Positions 14,862-22,612 of a stretch of DNA of 40,850 bases are shown piece after piece. This stretch comes from Bacteroidales bacterium (GTDB taxonomy: Bacteria; Bacteroidota; Bacteroidia; Bacteroidales; JAFGHD01). The notes below the pieces were generated by a model that was not told where the DNA came from, searched no databases, and worked only from the letters and a program-made list of their open reading frames with translations. Location: NCBI GenBank assembly GCA_016939365.1, contig JAFGHD010000039.1, positions 1 through 40,850 on the forward strand. Reading direction: 5' to 3'. Position numbers and translations under genes: made by a program. Positions within the stretch are counted from its first letter, which is position 1. Every line of letters begins with the position of its first letter.

Positions 14862-17527
14862 ACAGATCAGTGGAGACGGCGCGACAGATGGCATCAATGG
14901 GAATAATGAGGCGATTCTGCGTCTTTATTTATGCTTTGATAGCCGGGGCATCCCTCTATGGCCAGGATCTGCCGGAGCGGATCATCACCCTCCGTCTGGA
15001 CAGGGTGCAGGCGGAACAGGCGCTGGATACGCTCACCAGGATGACCGGCCTCGAATTTGCCTACGAGTCCAGTCTGCTCGCAAGCAAAAAGATCAGTCTG
15101 GAACTGGACCGGGCTTCAGTCAGGGAGACGCTGGACCAGTTATCGGAGCGCCTGGACATGACCTGGAAGGTAATTGGCAATCAGGTGATATTCCGGCGCC
15201 GGGAACCGGATCGGAAGCCCGGTAAAAACCACAAGGTGAGTGGCATTATCCGTGACGGTGCGTCCGGCGAGACCCTCATCGGGGCACATGTGTATGTGGC
15301 ATCCCAGGCCACCGGTACGGTCTCCAACGAATACGGGTTCTATTCGCTTTCACTTCCTTCGGGCAACTATGGCCTGGAATATTCCTACACCGGATTTATC
15401 CGGCACCTGCAGCGCATAGACCTCGAATCCGATCTGGATATCGTGGTCTCCCTGATGCCGGACGAATCGTTGCTGGCGGAGGTGGTCGTGGTGCCGGAAG
15501 AGAACCCTGTAGGGATCACACGGCCGGGAATTCAGGCCGCACGGCTCCGACCCCAGGAGATCAAGGGAATACCGGCACTGATGGGTGAGCCCGATGTGGT
15601 GAAGACCCTCCAGATGTTGCCGGGCATCACCATGCTCTACGAGGGTGCCTCTACTTTCTATGTCCGCGGCGGCGACCGCGACCAGAACCTGATCCTGCTC
15701 GACGATGCGCCGGTGTATAATCCCTCGCATCTGTTCGGGTTGTTCTCCGCCTTCGACCAGCAGGCTGTCAAGGAGGCCACCATCATGAAAGCCGACATAC
15801 CCGCATGGTATGGCGGTCGGCTCTCATCCGTGCTGGACATCCGGATGAATGACGGGAACATGAAGCAAACAGTTGTATCTGGCTCCATGGGCCTTATCTC
15901 CGGCCGGCTCTCCCTGGAAGGTCCGGTCGCCAGGGATAGAAGCAGTTTTATGATCTCGGCCAGGAGATCCCTGTTCGACCTGTACCTCAGGAGATTAAGC
16001 GGGGAAAGCATTGATGAAATCTGTTTCTACGACCTCTCGGGCAAGATCAACCTCAGGATCAACCGGAACAACCGGCTGTTTCTCTCCGTTTACACGGGCA
16101 ATGATGTGTATACCCACAGCAGCAGGCAGGAGGACTTCAACGGCATCAACTGGTTCAACAACCTCACCTCGCTCCGCTGGAACCATATCTTCGGGCCGGT
16201 GCTGTTCAGCAACACCACCCTATGCTACAGCACATATCAGTATTACCTGGGGCAGCCAGCCGGAAGGAACCTGGTCTGGCATTCCAGTATCTCAGCCATT
16301 ACCTTGAAAAGCGACCTGTCATGGTTTCCTGATACACGCAATACAGTGCGGTTTGGCTATGGTCTGACCGCCCATGAGATCAATCCGGGCGTCCTGGAGC
16401 GGAACCGGGTGATGCTCGAAAGCTTGCCGCATGTTCAGACCAGGAGGGCCCTGGAGCATGCGTTCTATTTCAGCAACGGCAGGCAGATGAGTGAGAAACT
16501 GAAAATGGAGGTCGGAGTCCGCATACCTGTGTTCCAGAATCTGGGAGCGGAGGATGTGTATGTCTTTGATGCATCCTATGCGGTAGTGGATACCCTGTCC
16601 TATGCCCGTGGCGGGGTGTATCATACGGAAGCAGGTTTAGAGCCGAGACTGGGTATCAGCTATAGTCCCGGAAAGCAGGAGCGTCTCTACGCTGCTTACG
16701 AACACCATCACCAGTTCCTGCAGCTGGTTTCGGGCGTGTCGGGATCACTCACCTCCGTGGAGGTATGGCTGCCCTCGGGACTGAACCTTGAATCTCAGTC
16801 GGTACGGCAGTTTTCAGCAGGATACCAGCGTCAGCTCGGCAAGGGCTGGCAACTATCGATGGAGACCTACCATAAGTGGTTCCGGAACCTGCTGGAGTAC
16901 AGCGATCATGCGCAGATATTCCTGAACTCCGCCATCGAGGGAGAGCTGCGCTCAGGAAAGGGATGCGGATACGGGGTGGAGATCGCCCTGAGCCGGGAGA
17001 CGGGGCGTGTCACCGGGATGGCCTCCTATACCTTTTCGCGCACTGAACGGCTGATCAGCGACATCAACAACGGCAAACCCTATCCTTCCCTTTACGACCG
17101 GCCACATGTTTTTCACCTCCTGTTTTCCTGGACCGTGTCGCGCCGGTCGCTGTTGTCGCTGAACTGGACCGCCACAACGGGCAGCCCCTTCACTTCACCC
17201 GAAGGGTTCTATTATTATCAGAACAAGTATGTTCCCATCTACGGCAGCCGGAACAACGACCGGTTCCCAGCCTACAGAAGGATGGATGTCTCCTACACCC
17301 TCCGGACCGATCCGTCGCGAGACCGGAGGTTCCGGAACGAGTTCACCGTCGGAGTGTTCAACCTGTCTGCCCGTAAGAACCCGGTGTCGGTCAGCTTCAG
17401 CAAGATCGAAGATACGGATGGGGGCTTCGTGATGACCAACGACCTGGCCCGCACCGACGACCGCCTGGTGACCTATACCTACCTGTTTTCGTTCATTCCC
17501 TACATAACCTATAGCTTCCGTTTCTGA
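14858..17527 (+). CDS. TonB-dependent outer-membrane receptor with STN signalling domain
   Basis: An 889-residue outer-membrane transporter. The signal peptide is MRRFCVFIYALIAGASLYGQ, preceded by 16 in-frame residues; an internal start at 14888-14906 may be the true one. Residues about 38-113 form an STN domain (LDRVQAEQALDTLTRMTGLEFAYESSLLASK), which contacts FecR. About 125-205 form a carboxypeptidase-regulatory-like beta domain (GIIRDGASGETLIGAHVYV), and about 235-335 the plug (TLQMLPGITMLYEGASTFYVRGGDRDQNLILLDDAPVYNPSHLFG). The rest is the 22-strand barrel ending in SFRF with terminal Phe. It has the genetic setting of a substrate-induced receptor. The adjacent DUF4249 lipoprotein, rather than SusD, suggests a non-glycan ligand, possibly a chelate or peptide; this is inference. 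Confidence 0.93.
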   Translation: MNRSVETARQMASMGIMRRFCVFIYALIAGASLYGQDLPERIITLRLDRVQAEQALDTLTRMTGLEFAYESSLLASKKISLELDRASVRETLDQLSERLDMTWKVIGNQVIFRRREPDRKPGKNHKVSGIIRDGASGETLIGAHVYVASQATGTVSNEYGFYSLSLPSGNYGLEYSYTGFIRHLQRIDLESDLDIVVSLMPDESLLAEVVVVPEENPVGITRPGIQAARLRPQEIKGIPALMGEPDVVKTLQMLPGITMLYEGASTFYVRGGDRDQNLILLDDAPVYNPSHLFGLFSAFDQQAVKEATIMKADIPAWYGGRLSSVLDIRMNDGNMKQTVVSGSMGLISGRLSLEGPVARDRSSFMISARRSLFDLYLRRLSGESIDEICFYDLSGKINLRINRNNRLFLSVYTGNDVYTHSSRQEDFNGINWFNNLTSLRWNHIFGPVLFSNTTLCYSTYQYYLGQPAGRNLVWHSSISAITLKSDLSWFPDTRNTVRFGYGLTAHEINPGVLERNRVMLESLPHVQTRRALEHAFYFSNGRQMSEKLKMEVGVRIPVFQNLGAEDVYVFDASYAVVDTLSYARGGVYHTEAGLEPRLGISYSPGKQERLYAAYEHHHQFLQLVSGVSGSLTSVEVWLPSGLNLESQSVRQFSAGYQRQLGKGWQLSMETYHKWFRNLLEYSDHAQIFLNSAIEGELRSGKGCGYGVEIALSRETGRVTGMASYTFSRTERLISDINNGKPYPSLYDRPHVFHLLFSWTVSRRSLLSLNWTATTGSPFTSPEGFYYYQNKYVPIYGSRNNDRFPAYRRMDVSYTLRTDPSRDRRFRNEFTVGVFNLSARKNPVSVSFSKIEDTDGGFVMTNDLARTDDRLVTYTYLFSFIPYITYSFRF

Positions 17528-18354
17528 TGAGAAACCTGATCTGGATACTGGTGTTCGTGATGGCAGCCTGCGAGGAGCAGGCGGACTGGGATTTTGATGG
17601 ACAGACGCCTCTGGTGCTGGTGGTGGACGGGCTGCTGACCGATGAGGTAACGCGGCATGAGGTGCGACTCACTTTTCCCGTCAGGGCGCTGAATGAAACT
17701 CCACCGCCAGCCTCCGGGGCGGAAGTCTACATCCTCTTCGGCCTGGATGGGGATACCCTGGTGGAGGCGCTGGCCGAAGATCCGCTTTTGCCCGGGACAT
17801 ACAGAACCGGGCCGGATTACCGGGGCTATCCCGGCAGGTACTACCACCTGCTGATCCGTTACGCCGGAATGGAATTCCGGGCCGTGGACTTCATGCGGAC
17901 AGTGTGGCCGTTTGCGCCCTTCGGGTACAAACCTTCCCCCGATAACGCAGGAATGTATGAACTGGTGTTCCCCGAGAATCAGTTTGCCAATCCCGATCCG
18001 GCCATATGGTGCTTTCATCTCAATTGGTCGCATGTGCCGGGGAGTGATCCGGGACCCAACGGGACCAGGCAGGCGAAGCTGGTCTATTACACACTTCCCT
18101 CGATCGATGTGAACGGCCTGTTCCTGGAAGATTACCAGACGGTGCCTTTTCCGGCAGGCACCCGGATCGCACTGGAGAAATATGCCATATCAGAGCAGTA
18201 CGCCGAGTACCTGCGCACTGTCCTGGCAGAGACCGACTGGCGCGGCGGTGTGTTTGACATACACCCTGCCAACGCGGGCACCAACCTGAGTGCGGGCGCC
18301 ATCGGGTACTTCGCCGCCTGCACCGTGTACAGGGATACTGTGTTTGTAGAGTGA
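17527..18354 (+). CDS. DUF4249 family outer-membrane lipoprotein
   Basis: A 275-residue lipoprotein with a short signal ending FVMAAC (Cys15 lipidated). The N-terminal part has the family's LVVDGLLTDEVTRHEVRLT motif, followed by paired beta-sandwich repeats. It shares one base with the receptor stop (TGATG overlap), so the two are translationally coupled. DUF4249 proteins regularly accompany TonB receptors of this class in Bacteroidota and probably sit on the cell surface as the lid or ligand-capture partner, the role SusD has in glycan systems. The function has not been shown, and the protein is somewhat short for the family. Confidence 0.85.
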   Translation: MRNLIWILVFVMAACEEQADWDFDGQTPLVLVVDGLLTDEVTRHEVRLTFPVRALNETPPPASGAEVYILFGLDGDTLVEALAEDPLLPGTYRTGPDYRGYPGRYYHLLIRYAGMEFRAVDFMRTVWPFAPFGYKPSPDNAGMYELVFPENQFANPDPAIWCFHLNWSHVPGSDPGPNGTRQAKLVYYTLPSIDVNGLFLEDYQTVPFPAGTRIALEKYAISEQYAEYLRTVLAETDWRGGVFDIHPANAGTNLSAGAIGYFAACTVYRDTVFVE

Positions 18355-18525
18355 GTATAAAGTGAAAAGTTTATAAAGTTGAAAGTGTTTTTCCGGACAT
18401 GGGTTTCGGAGGGAACTGGCTTTTATACTTTATACTTTATCTTCTTTTTCTATTGCGCAGGGAACTTTTCTCCACGATGTATGATTCCGGTTACCAATAA
18501 TACTGCTTATCCAGGGCCAAGATAT

Positions 18526-18750
18526 GAAGTGGTTCAATAAGAATTGCCATAGGTGCAACCTGTGGGCAGATGCGGAATAAAGCGCCGGAACCACGAAGTG
18601 GTTCAATATGAATAGCCACAGGTGAAACCTGCGGGCAGATGCGGAATAAAGAGCCGGAACCATGAAGTGGTTCAATAAGAATAGCCATGGGTGAAACCTG
18701 CGGGCAGGTATGCAATATAACGCCCCGGAACCCCGGAGGGGTTCAACGAA
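18526..18750 (+). repeat. Tandem 69-bp hairpin repeat array, three units plus a partial
   Basis: Units begin GAAGTGGTTCAAT at 18526, 18595 and 18664 (exact 69-base spacing). A fourth, divergent and partial one begins near 18736. Each boundary forms a hairpin with 7-base arms and a three-base loop: GAACCAC-GAA-GTGGTTC at 18588-18604, then GAACCAT-GAA-GTGGTTC, then GAACCCC-GGA-GGGGTTC at 18728-18744. Inside each unit a second hairpin is formed around AGGTGAAACCT or AGGTGCAACCT. No spacer diversity is present, so this is not a CRISPR array. No protein frame is conserved. Confidence 0.85.
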
Positions 18751-18870
18751 TCATAACCCATATCCTTCTTGAAATCGCTCCCGAGCGTATAAAGCAATCC
18801 AACATATTCATAACTGAAACTCACGGAAAAGGAACTTATATATACATATGCATTGGCCGGTTTGTTTATT

Positions 18871-18893
18871 GAACCCTTTCAGGGTTCTTTTTT
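18871..18893 (+). terminator. Hairpin with three-base loop followed by a T-run
   Basis: GAACCCT-TTC-AGGGTTC is a perfect hairpin with 7-base arms, followed directly by six T residues, the form of an intrinsic terminator. It belongs by design to the same hairpin family as the 69-bp array. It is over 500 bases after the DUF4249 stop, so whether it ends that operon is unclear. Confidence 0.4.
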
Positions 18894-18911
18894 GCTTTCA
18901 TTATATTACCC

Positions 18912-18953
18912 CGCACTCCGTGCGTAGCTAATGTTGTTCGACCCTCCGGGTCG
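18912..18953. repeat. Two perfect hairpins with TCC loops
   Basis: CGCAC-TCC-GTGCG at 18912-18924 and CGACCC-TCC-GGGTCG at 18939-18953 lie side by side. Their three-base loops link them to the hairpins of the 69-bp array. They look like degraded members of short palindromic repeat families rather than operators. Confidence 0.6.
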
Positions 18954-19071
18954 GACTTCCCGGGTATTATAAGGCCGAATCCCGTCAGGCTTGCAATCCG
19001 CACGTCAGACAGGGGCGCTATATTAGTAAAAGCCTTATTTCCTGCAGAGGAGGCGAAGCCCTGCCACATCA

Positions 19072-19160
19072 ATTACCCCTGGCTTCAGCCCGGAGGTCAG
19101 GGAGCAGATGCGCATCCGGGGGTTCAGCCCCGGGCCTGCGGCGGCAGGATCGGGTGGGGG
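19072..19160 (+). repeat. Interspersed palindromic element, copy C (5' part)
   Basis: The element shares the ATTACCCCxGGCTTCAGCCC opening, the CCGGGGGTTCAGCCCCGGG hairpin and the GGCGGCAGGATCGG core with copies A and B. It lacks the downstream GGGTTAAAGCCC/T-run segment. It is thus a 3'-truncated copy. Confidence 0.75.
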
Positions 19161-19460
19161 AAAAACAGTGCCTTCAGCCTCCGCTGTGTGAGGAACTTGC
19201 AGATCGCCAGGGAATTCAGAGATATAATGAAATAGGTAAAAGTAGAAAGTTATAAAGTACAAAGGATTTTTTCGGATTGGGGCTGTAGAATGGAGCAGAT
19301 ACTTTACTATAAAAAATCTCCGGCAAATAAACAACTCAACAGATAAACAGATAAACGAATATCTTCGTATCTTTATTCCCTGAATATTTCCCCGTGTCCA
19401 TCTCTCTTCCTGCCTCCCCCGGAACAGGCTTCAGAATGGATGAGGGTGATAATGCAAAGC
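19161..19460. other. Intergenic stretch with no recognisable gene
   Basis: Apart from AT-rich runs and a short ATAAACAGATAAACGAATA tract I see nothing functional. The promoter of the interrupted PD-(D/E)XK-like gene may lie here, but no TAnnTTTG box stands out. Confidence 0.4.
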
Positions 19461-20036
19461 ATGACCAAACGGAAGAAATATAGCGCCGCCGAAGAACCAC
19501 TCCCTCAATACGAAAAGCCAGAGGATTTTGAGCAGGTATGGAAGATGTTTCAGGAGACTGACCGGATTTTAACAGAGAAATTCCAGGAAACCGACAAAAA
19601 GCTGAACAAGCTGGAGCAGTTGTTCACCAGCCCGTGGGGCAAACTGGTCGAATCGCTGGTTGAAGGGGATTAAATAAAGTTGCTTGCCGAAAGAGGAATC
19701 CCGGTGGAAAGCGTTATCCAGCGCAGAAAAGGCAGAAAGGAGGGGCAGAACTTTGAGTTTGACCTGATTGCCGTAAACAGCACAGAGATCGTGATCGCAG
19801 AGGTAAAAACGACCTTGCGAAACAAAGATGTTTCCGATTTTCAAAAGAAGTTAAAGAAAGCCAGGTTTTATATGTCCGAATACAAGCACATGACGATCTA
19901 TGGAGCAGTAGCTTTCATTTCTTCAGAGGCGGCCAGCGACCAGATGGCCGAAAACCGGGGTTTTTTTGTGATCCGGGCTCCCGGTAGCAGTTCTGCCATC
20001 ATTAACAAGGAGGATTTCAGGCCCAAAGCGTTCTGA
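19461..20036 (+). pseudogene. DUF3782/PD-(D/E)XK nuclease-fold protein interrupted by an in-frame stop
   Basis: The frame from 19461 encodes a short coiled coil (VWKMFQETDRILTEKFQETDKKLNKL), then FTSPWGKLVESLVEGD, and stops at TAA 19671-19673. The same frame resumes at once with IKLLAERGIPVESVIQRRKGRK. It continues through the nuclease-fold core FEFDLIAVNS...IVIAEVKTTL (Asp, then Glu-x-Lys, the PD-(D/E)XK residues) to FFVIRAPGSSSAIINKEDFRPKAF, the normal family end. Intact relatives read E-G-D-L-(V/I)-K-L-L across this point, so one TTA to TAA change explains the break. Restart at the TTG at 19680 could yield the nuclease-fold part alone. It could also be a sequencing error. Confidence 0.8.
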
Positions 20037-20080
20037 TGAGTCAAAATTAAAAAGTTCATAAAGAATTATTTCGGGACAAG

Positions 20081-20102
20081 CTTCCGTAGGGGAAGGGTTT
20101 TT
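20081..20102 (+). terminator. Weak terminator candidate
   Basis: CTTCC and GGAAG can pair around a GTAGG loop, and a run of five T follows. It lies 45 bases after the end of the interrupted PD-(D/E)XK frame. The stem is short, so this is tentative. Confidence 0.3.
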
Positions 20103-20158
20103 CACTGATTCTTTGTTTTCGGAGCAGGCTCAATATTTATTTTCTTATCAGGCCGATC

Positions 20159-22363
20159 ATGGTATTGAGTATTAAACAAACAGGCTGGAAGTATTTTGTC
20201 TTTGCCAGTATACTGCTTTGCCTTTTCATCATGCAGAGCTGTGCAGGAAGGAAAGATTCAAAGACGGTTGATCTGCTTCCTTTTCAGGATCCCGGTCTGC
20301 CTGTGGAGGATCGGGTTGCCGATCTGACAGGCCGGCTCACGTTGGAGGAGAAGGCGGGTCTGATGCTGTATGACAGCCGGCCGGTAGATCGGTTGGGCAT
20401 CCCGGCCTACAACTGGTGGAACGAGTGCCTGCACGGGGTAGCGCGGGCCGGCAGGGCGACGGTGTTCCCGCAGGCCATCGGACTTGCAGCCACCTTCGAT
20501 GAGGGCTTGATCCGGAGGATCGCTGCTGCCATCGGCGATGAGGCGCGGGCCAAACACCATGATGCGGTGCGGAAGGGCTACCGGGGCCAGTATGGAGGGC
20601 TGTCGTTCTGGACGCCCAATATCAACATCTATCGTGACCCGCGGTGGGGCCGTGGACAGGAGACTTACGGCGAGGATCCCTTTCTGACGTCGGTGATGGG
20701 TGCCGCCTTTGTCCGCGGCCTCCAGGGGGATCACCCGTTCTACCTGAAGGCTGCGGCGTGTGCAAAGCATTATGTCGTTCACAGCGGACCGGAGCCGCTG
20801 CGCCATCAGTTCAACGCGGTGCCTCCGGAGCAGGATTTCCGCGAGACCTACCTGCCTGCCTTCCGGTCCCTGGTGAATGCCGGTGTAGAGGCTGTCATGT
20901 GTGCCTACAACCGGACCTACGGCGATCCTTGCTGCGGCAGCCCTTCCCTTTTGGGAGATATCCTCAGGAAGGAGTGGGGTTTCAAAGGCCATGTCGTGTC
21001 CGACTGCTGGGCTCTGGACGACATATGGGCGAGACACAAAGTGGTGGAAACGCGGGAGGAGGCGGCCGCCATGGCCGTGAAGGCCGGGGTCAACCTGAAC
21101 TGCGGCTATATCTACCGACATATCCCGGAGGCAGTAACCCAGGGACTGATCACCGAACGGGAGGTGGATGAAGCACTGGCGCCCCTGATGCGCACCCGGT
21201 TCCGGCTGGGATTGCTTGGCCCGGAAGACAAGGTGCCCTATGCAGCCATATCTCCTGAAAAAGTCAACTGCGAGGCGCACCGCAACCTGGCTTACGAGGC
21301 AGCCTGCAAATCAATCGTTCTGCTGAAGAATGAAAATGACATCCTGCCTTTGGACGCCGGGAAGATCCGGAGCCTGATGGTGGCCGGACCCTTGGCGATG
21401 GACCTGGCGGCACTGTGGGGCAACTACAACGGCTTTTCAGGCCGGACGATCACGCTGCTGGAAGGGATCATCGGCAGGGTGAATGCCGGCACCGTGGTGG
21501 AATACAATCCCGGTTTCATGCTGCACTGTGACAGCCTGTTCCAGGGATTCTGGCAGGCTAGGAGGGCAGAGGCCGTCATTGTCTGCATCGGCCTGAACTC
21601 CCTTTTTGAGGGTGAGGAGGGCGAGGCCATGCTCAACAACAGCGGCGGCGACAGGGCCGATATCCAACTGCCCCGCAACCAGGTGGAATATGTCCGGCGG
21701 ATACGGGAGCAGATTGGTGATGTACCGCTCATCCTGGTGATCACCGGAGGCGGGGCTATTGCACTCGGTGATGTGGCAGAGCTGGCGGATGCCGTGCTAT
21801 TTGTCTGGTACCCCGGAGAACAGGGGGGCAATGCACTGGCTGATATCCTCTTCGGAACAGTGAATCCCTCCGGCCGCCTGCCGGTCACATTCTACCGCTC
21901 CGTTGACGATCTTCCCCCCTTTGATGACTACAGCATGCAGGGCAGGACTTACCGGTTTTTCTCCGGGGAACCGCTGTATCCTTTCGGATACGGACTGAGC
22001 TATTCCCGGTTCAACTATCTGCAACTGGAAACAGATCAGGATGAAGTATCGGCGGGTGATACCCTGACGGTGCGCATCACGGTTGAAAATAAGGGTGAAC
22101 GGGATGGCGAGGAGGTAGTGCAGCTTTACATTGCGGATGCCGACGATGGTTCCGGCGGACCCATCAGGTCCCTCGAAGCATTCGGAAGGATCAGGATACA
22201 GGCGGGTGAATCCGGTGAGCTGGTGTTCGGATTGCCGACTGACCGCCTGTCCGCCTGGGATGCCGGTCAGGGCCGTTACCGGGTCAATCCAGGGAAATAT
22301 ATCCTGCAGGCAGGAAGCTCGTCGTCAGACATCCGGCTGATCCGGGAGTTTTCTGTCCGGTGA
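20159..22363 (+). CDS. GH3 family glycoside hydrolase, lipoprotein (beta-xylosidase/beta-glucosidase type)
   Basis: A 734-residue lipoprotein (signal ending LCLFIMQSC, Cys28) with the full GH3 architecture. The (beta/alpha)8 N-domain covers about 45-355, the alpha/beta sandwich about 385-600 and a fibronectin-III-like C-domain about 640-725. The catalytic nucleophile is Asp282 in GHVVSDCWALDD. NWWNECLHGVARAG, PRWGRGQETYGEDP and AKHYVVHSGPE are the substrate-site blocks. NWWxExLHG and CAYNRTYGDPCCGS are typical of the beta-xylosidase branch, so xylosides are the best guess. The enzyme acts in the periplasm or at the outer membrane. A GH29 gene follows in the same direction with a small possible frame between, suggesting joint work on a mixed oligosaccharide. 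Confidence 0.93.
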   Translation: MVLSIKQTGWKYFVFASILLCLFIMQSCAGRKDSKTVDLLPFQDPGLPVEDRVADLTGRLTLEEKAGLMLYDSRPVDRLGIPAYNWWNECLHGVARAGRATVFPQAIGLAATFDEGLIRRIAAAIGDEARAKHHDAVRKGYRGQYGGLSFWTPNINIYRDPRWGRGQETYGEDPFLTSVMGAAFVRGLQGDHPFYLKAAACAKHYVVHSGPEPLRHQFNAVPPEQDFRETYLPAFRSLVNAGVEAVMCAYNRTYGDPCCGSPSLLGDILRKEWGFKGHVVSDCWALDDIWARHKVVETREEAAAMAVKAGVNLNCGYIYRHIPEAVTQGLITEREVDEALAPLMRTRFRLGLLGPEDKVPYAAISPEKVNCEAHRNLAYEAACKSIVLLKNENDILPLDAGKIRSLMVAGPLAMDLAALWGNYNGFSGRTITLLEGIIGRVNAGTVVEYNPGFMLHCDSLFQGFWQARRAEAVIVCIGLNSLFEGEEGEAMLNNSGGDRADIQLPRNQVEYVRRIREQIGDVPLILVITGGGAIALGDVAELADAVLFVWYPGEQGGNALADILFGTVNPSGRLPVTFYRSVDDLPPFDDYSMQGRTYRFFSGEPLYPFGYGLSYSRFNYLQLETDQDEVSAGDTLTVRITVENKGERDGEEVVQLYIADADDGSGGPIRSLEAFGRIRIQAGESGELVFGLPTDRLSAWDAGQGRYRVNPGKYILQAGSSSSDIRLIREFSVR

Positions 22364-22497
22364 ATTTTCTCGATTTATCGGTTGTCACAATAGGTGAGTA
22401 ATCAGGTTAATGATGGACGATCGGGACCACAGGCCAAGGAATAAAACAGCCATGGGCACAGCCGGCGGCTTCCTGCTGGCGAATAGCCGGGATCATT

Positions 22498-22611
22498 ATG
22501 GGGAGGATCATCCGGCATGACCTGTCATTATGGCTTTCCGTCGGGATCGGCTCCGGCATTGCAGCGGGTGCCGTGATCGGCGGCATGATTAAATACCGTA
22601 AAAGGAAATAA
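22498..22611 (+). CDS. Possible 37-residue single-pass membrane protein
   Basis: A short frame encodes MGRIIRHDLSLWLSVGIGSG, then IAAGAVIGGMIKYRKRK and a TAA. It has one hydrophobic glycine-rich helix (small-xxx-small spacing, a possible helix-packing motif) and a basic tail that would face the cytoplasm. The stop lies one base before the GH29 start codon, a typical coupling distance. I do not recognise a family, and no ribosome-binding site is evident. A second short frame (MDDRDHRPRN..., 22413) overlaps upstream in another frame, so this may be the tail of a frameshifted gene rather than a real small protein. Confidence 0.35.
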   Translation: MGRIIRHDLSLWLSVGIGSGIAAGAVIGGMIKYRKRK

Positions 22612-22612
22612 C

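Noticed and set aside
18526-18750. CRISPR array
   Set aside because: The 69-base units repeat over their whole length with no unique spacers, and no cas genes are present.
20258-21280. 340-codon reverse-strand frame opposite the GH3 gene
   Set aside because: All GH3 motifs are on the forward strand; the reverse frame has no signal peptide, domain or plausible start.
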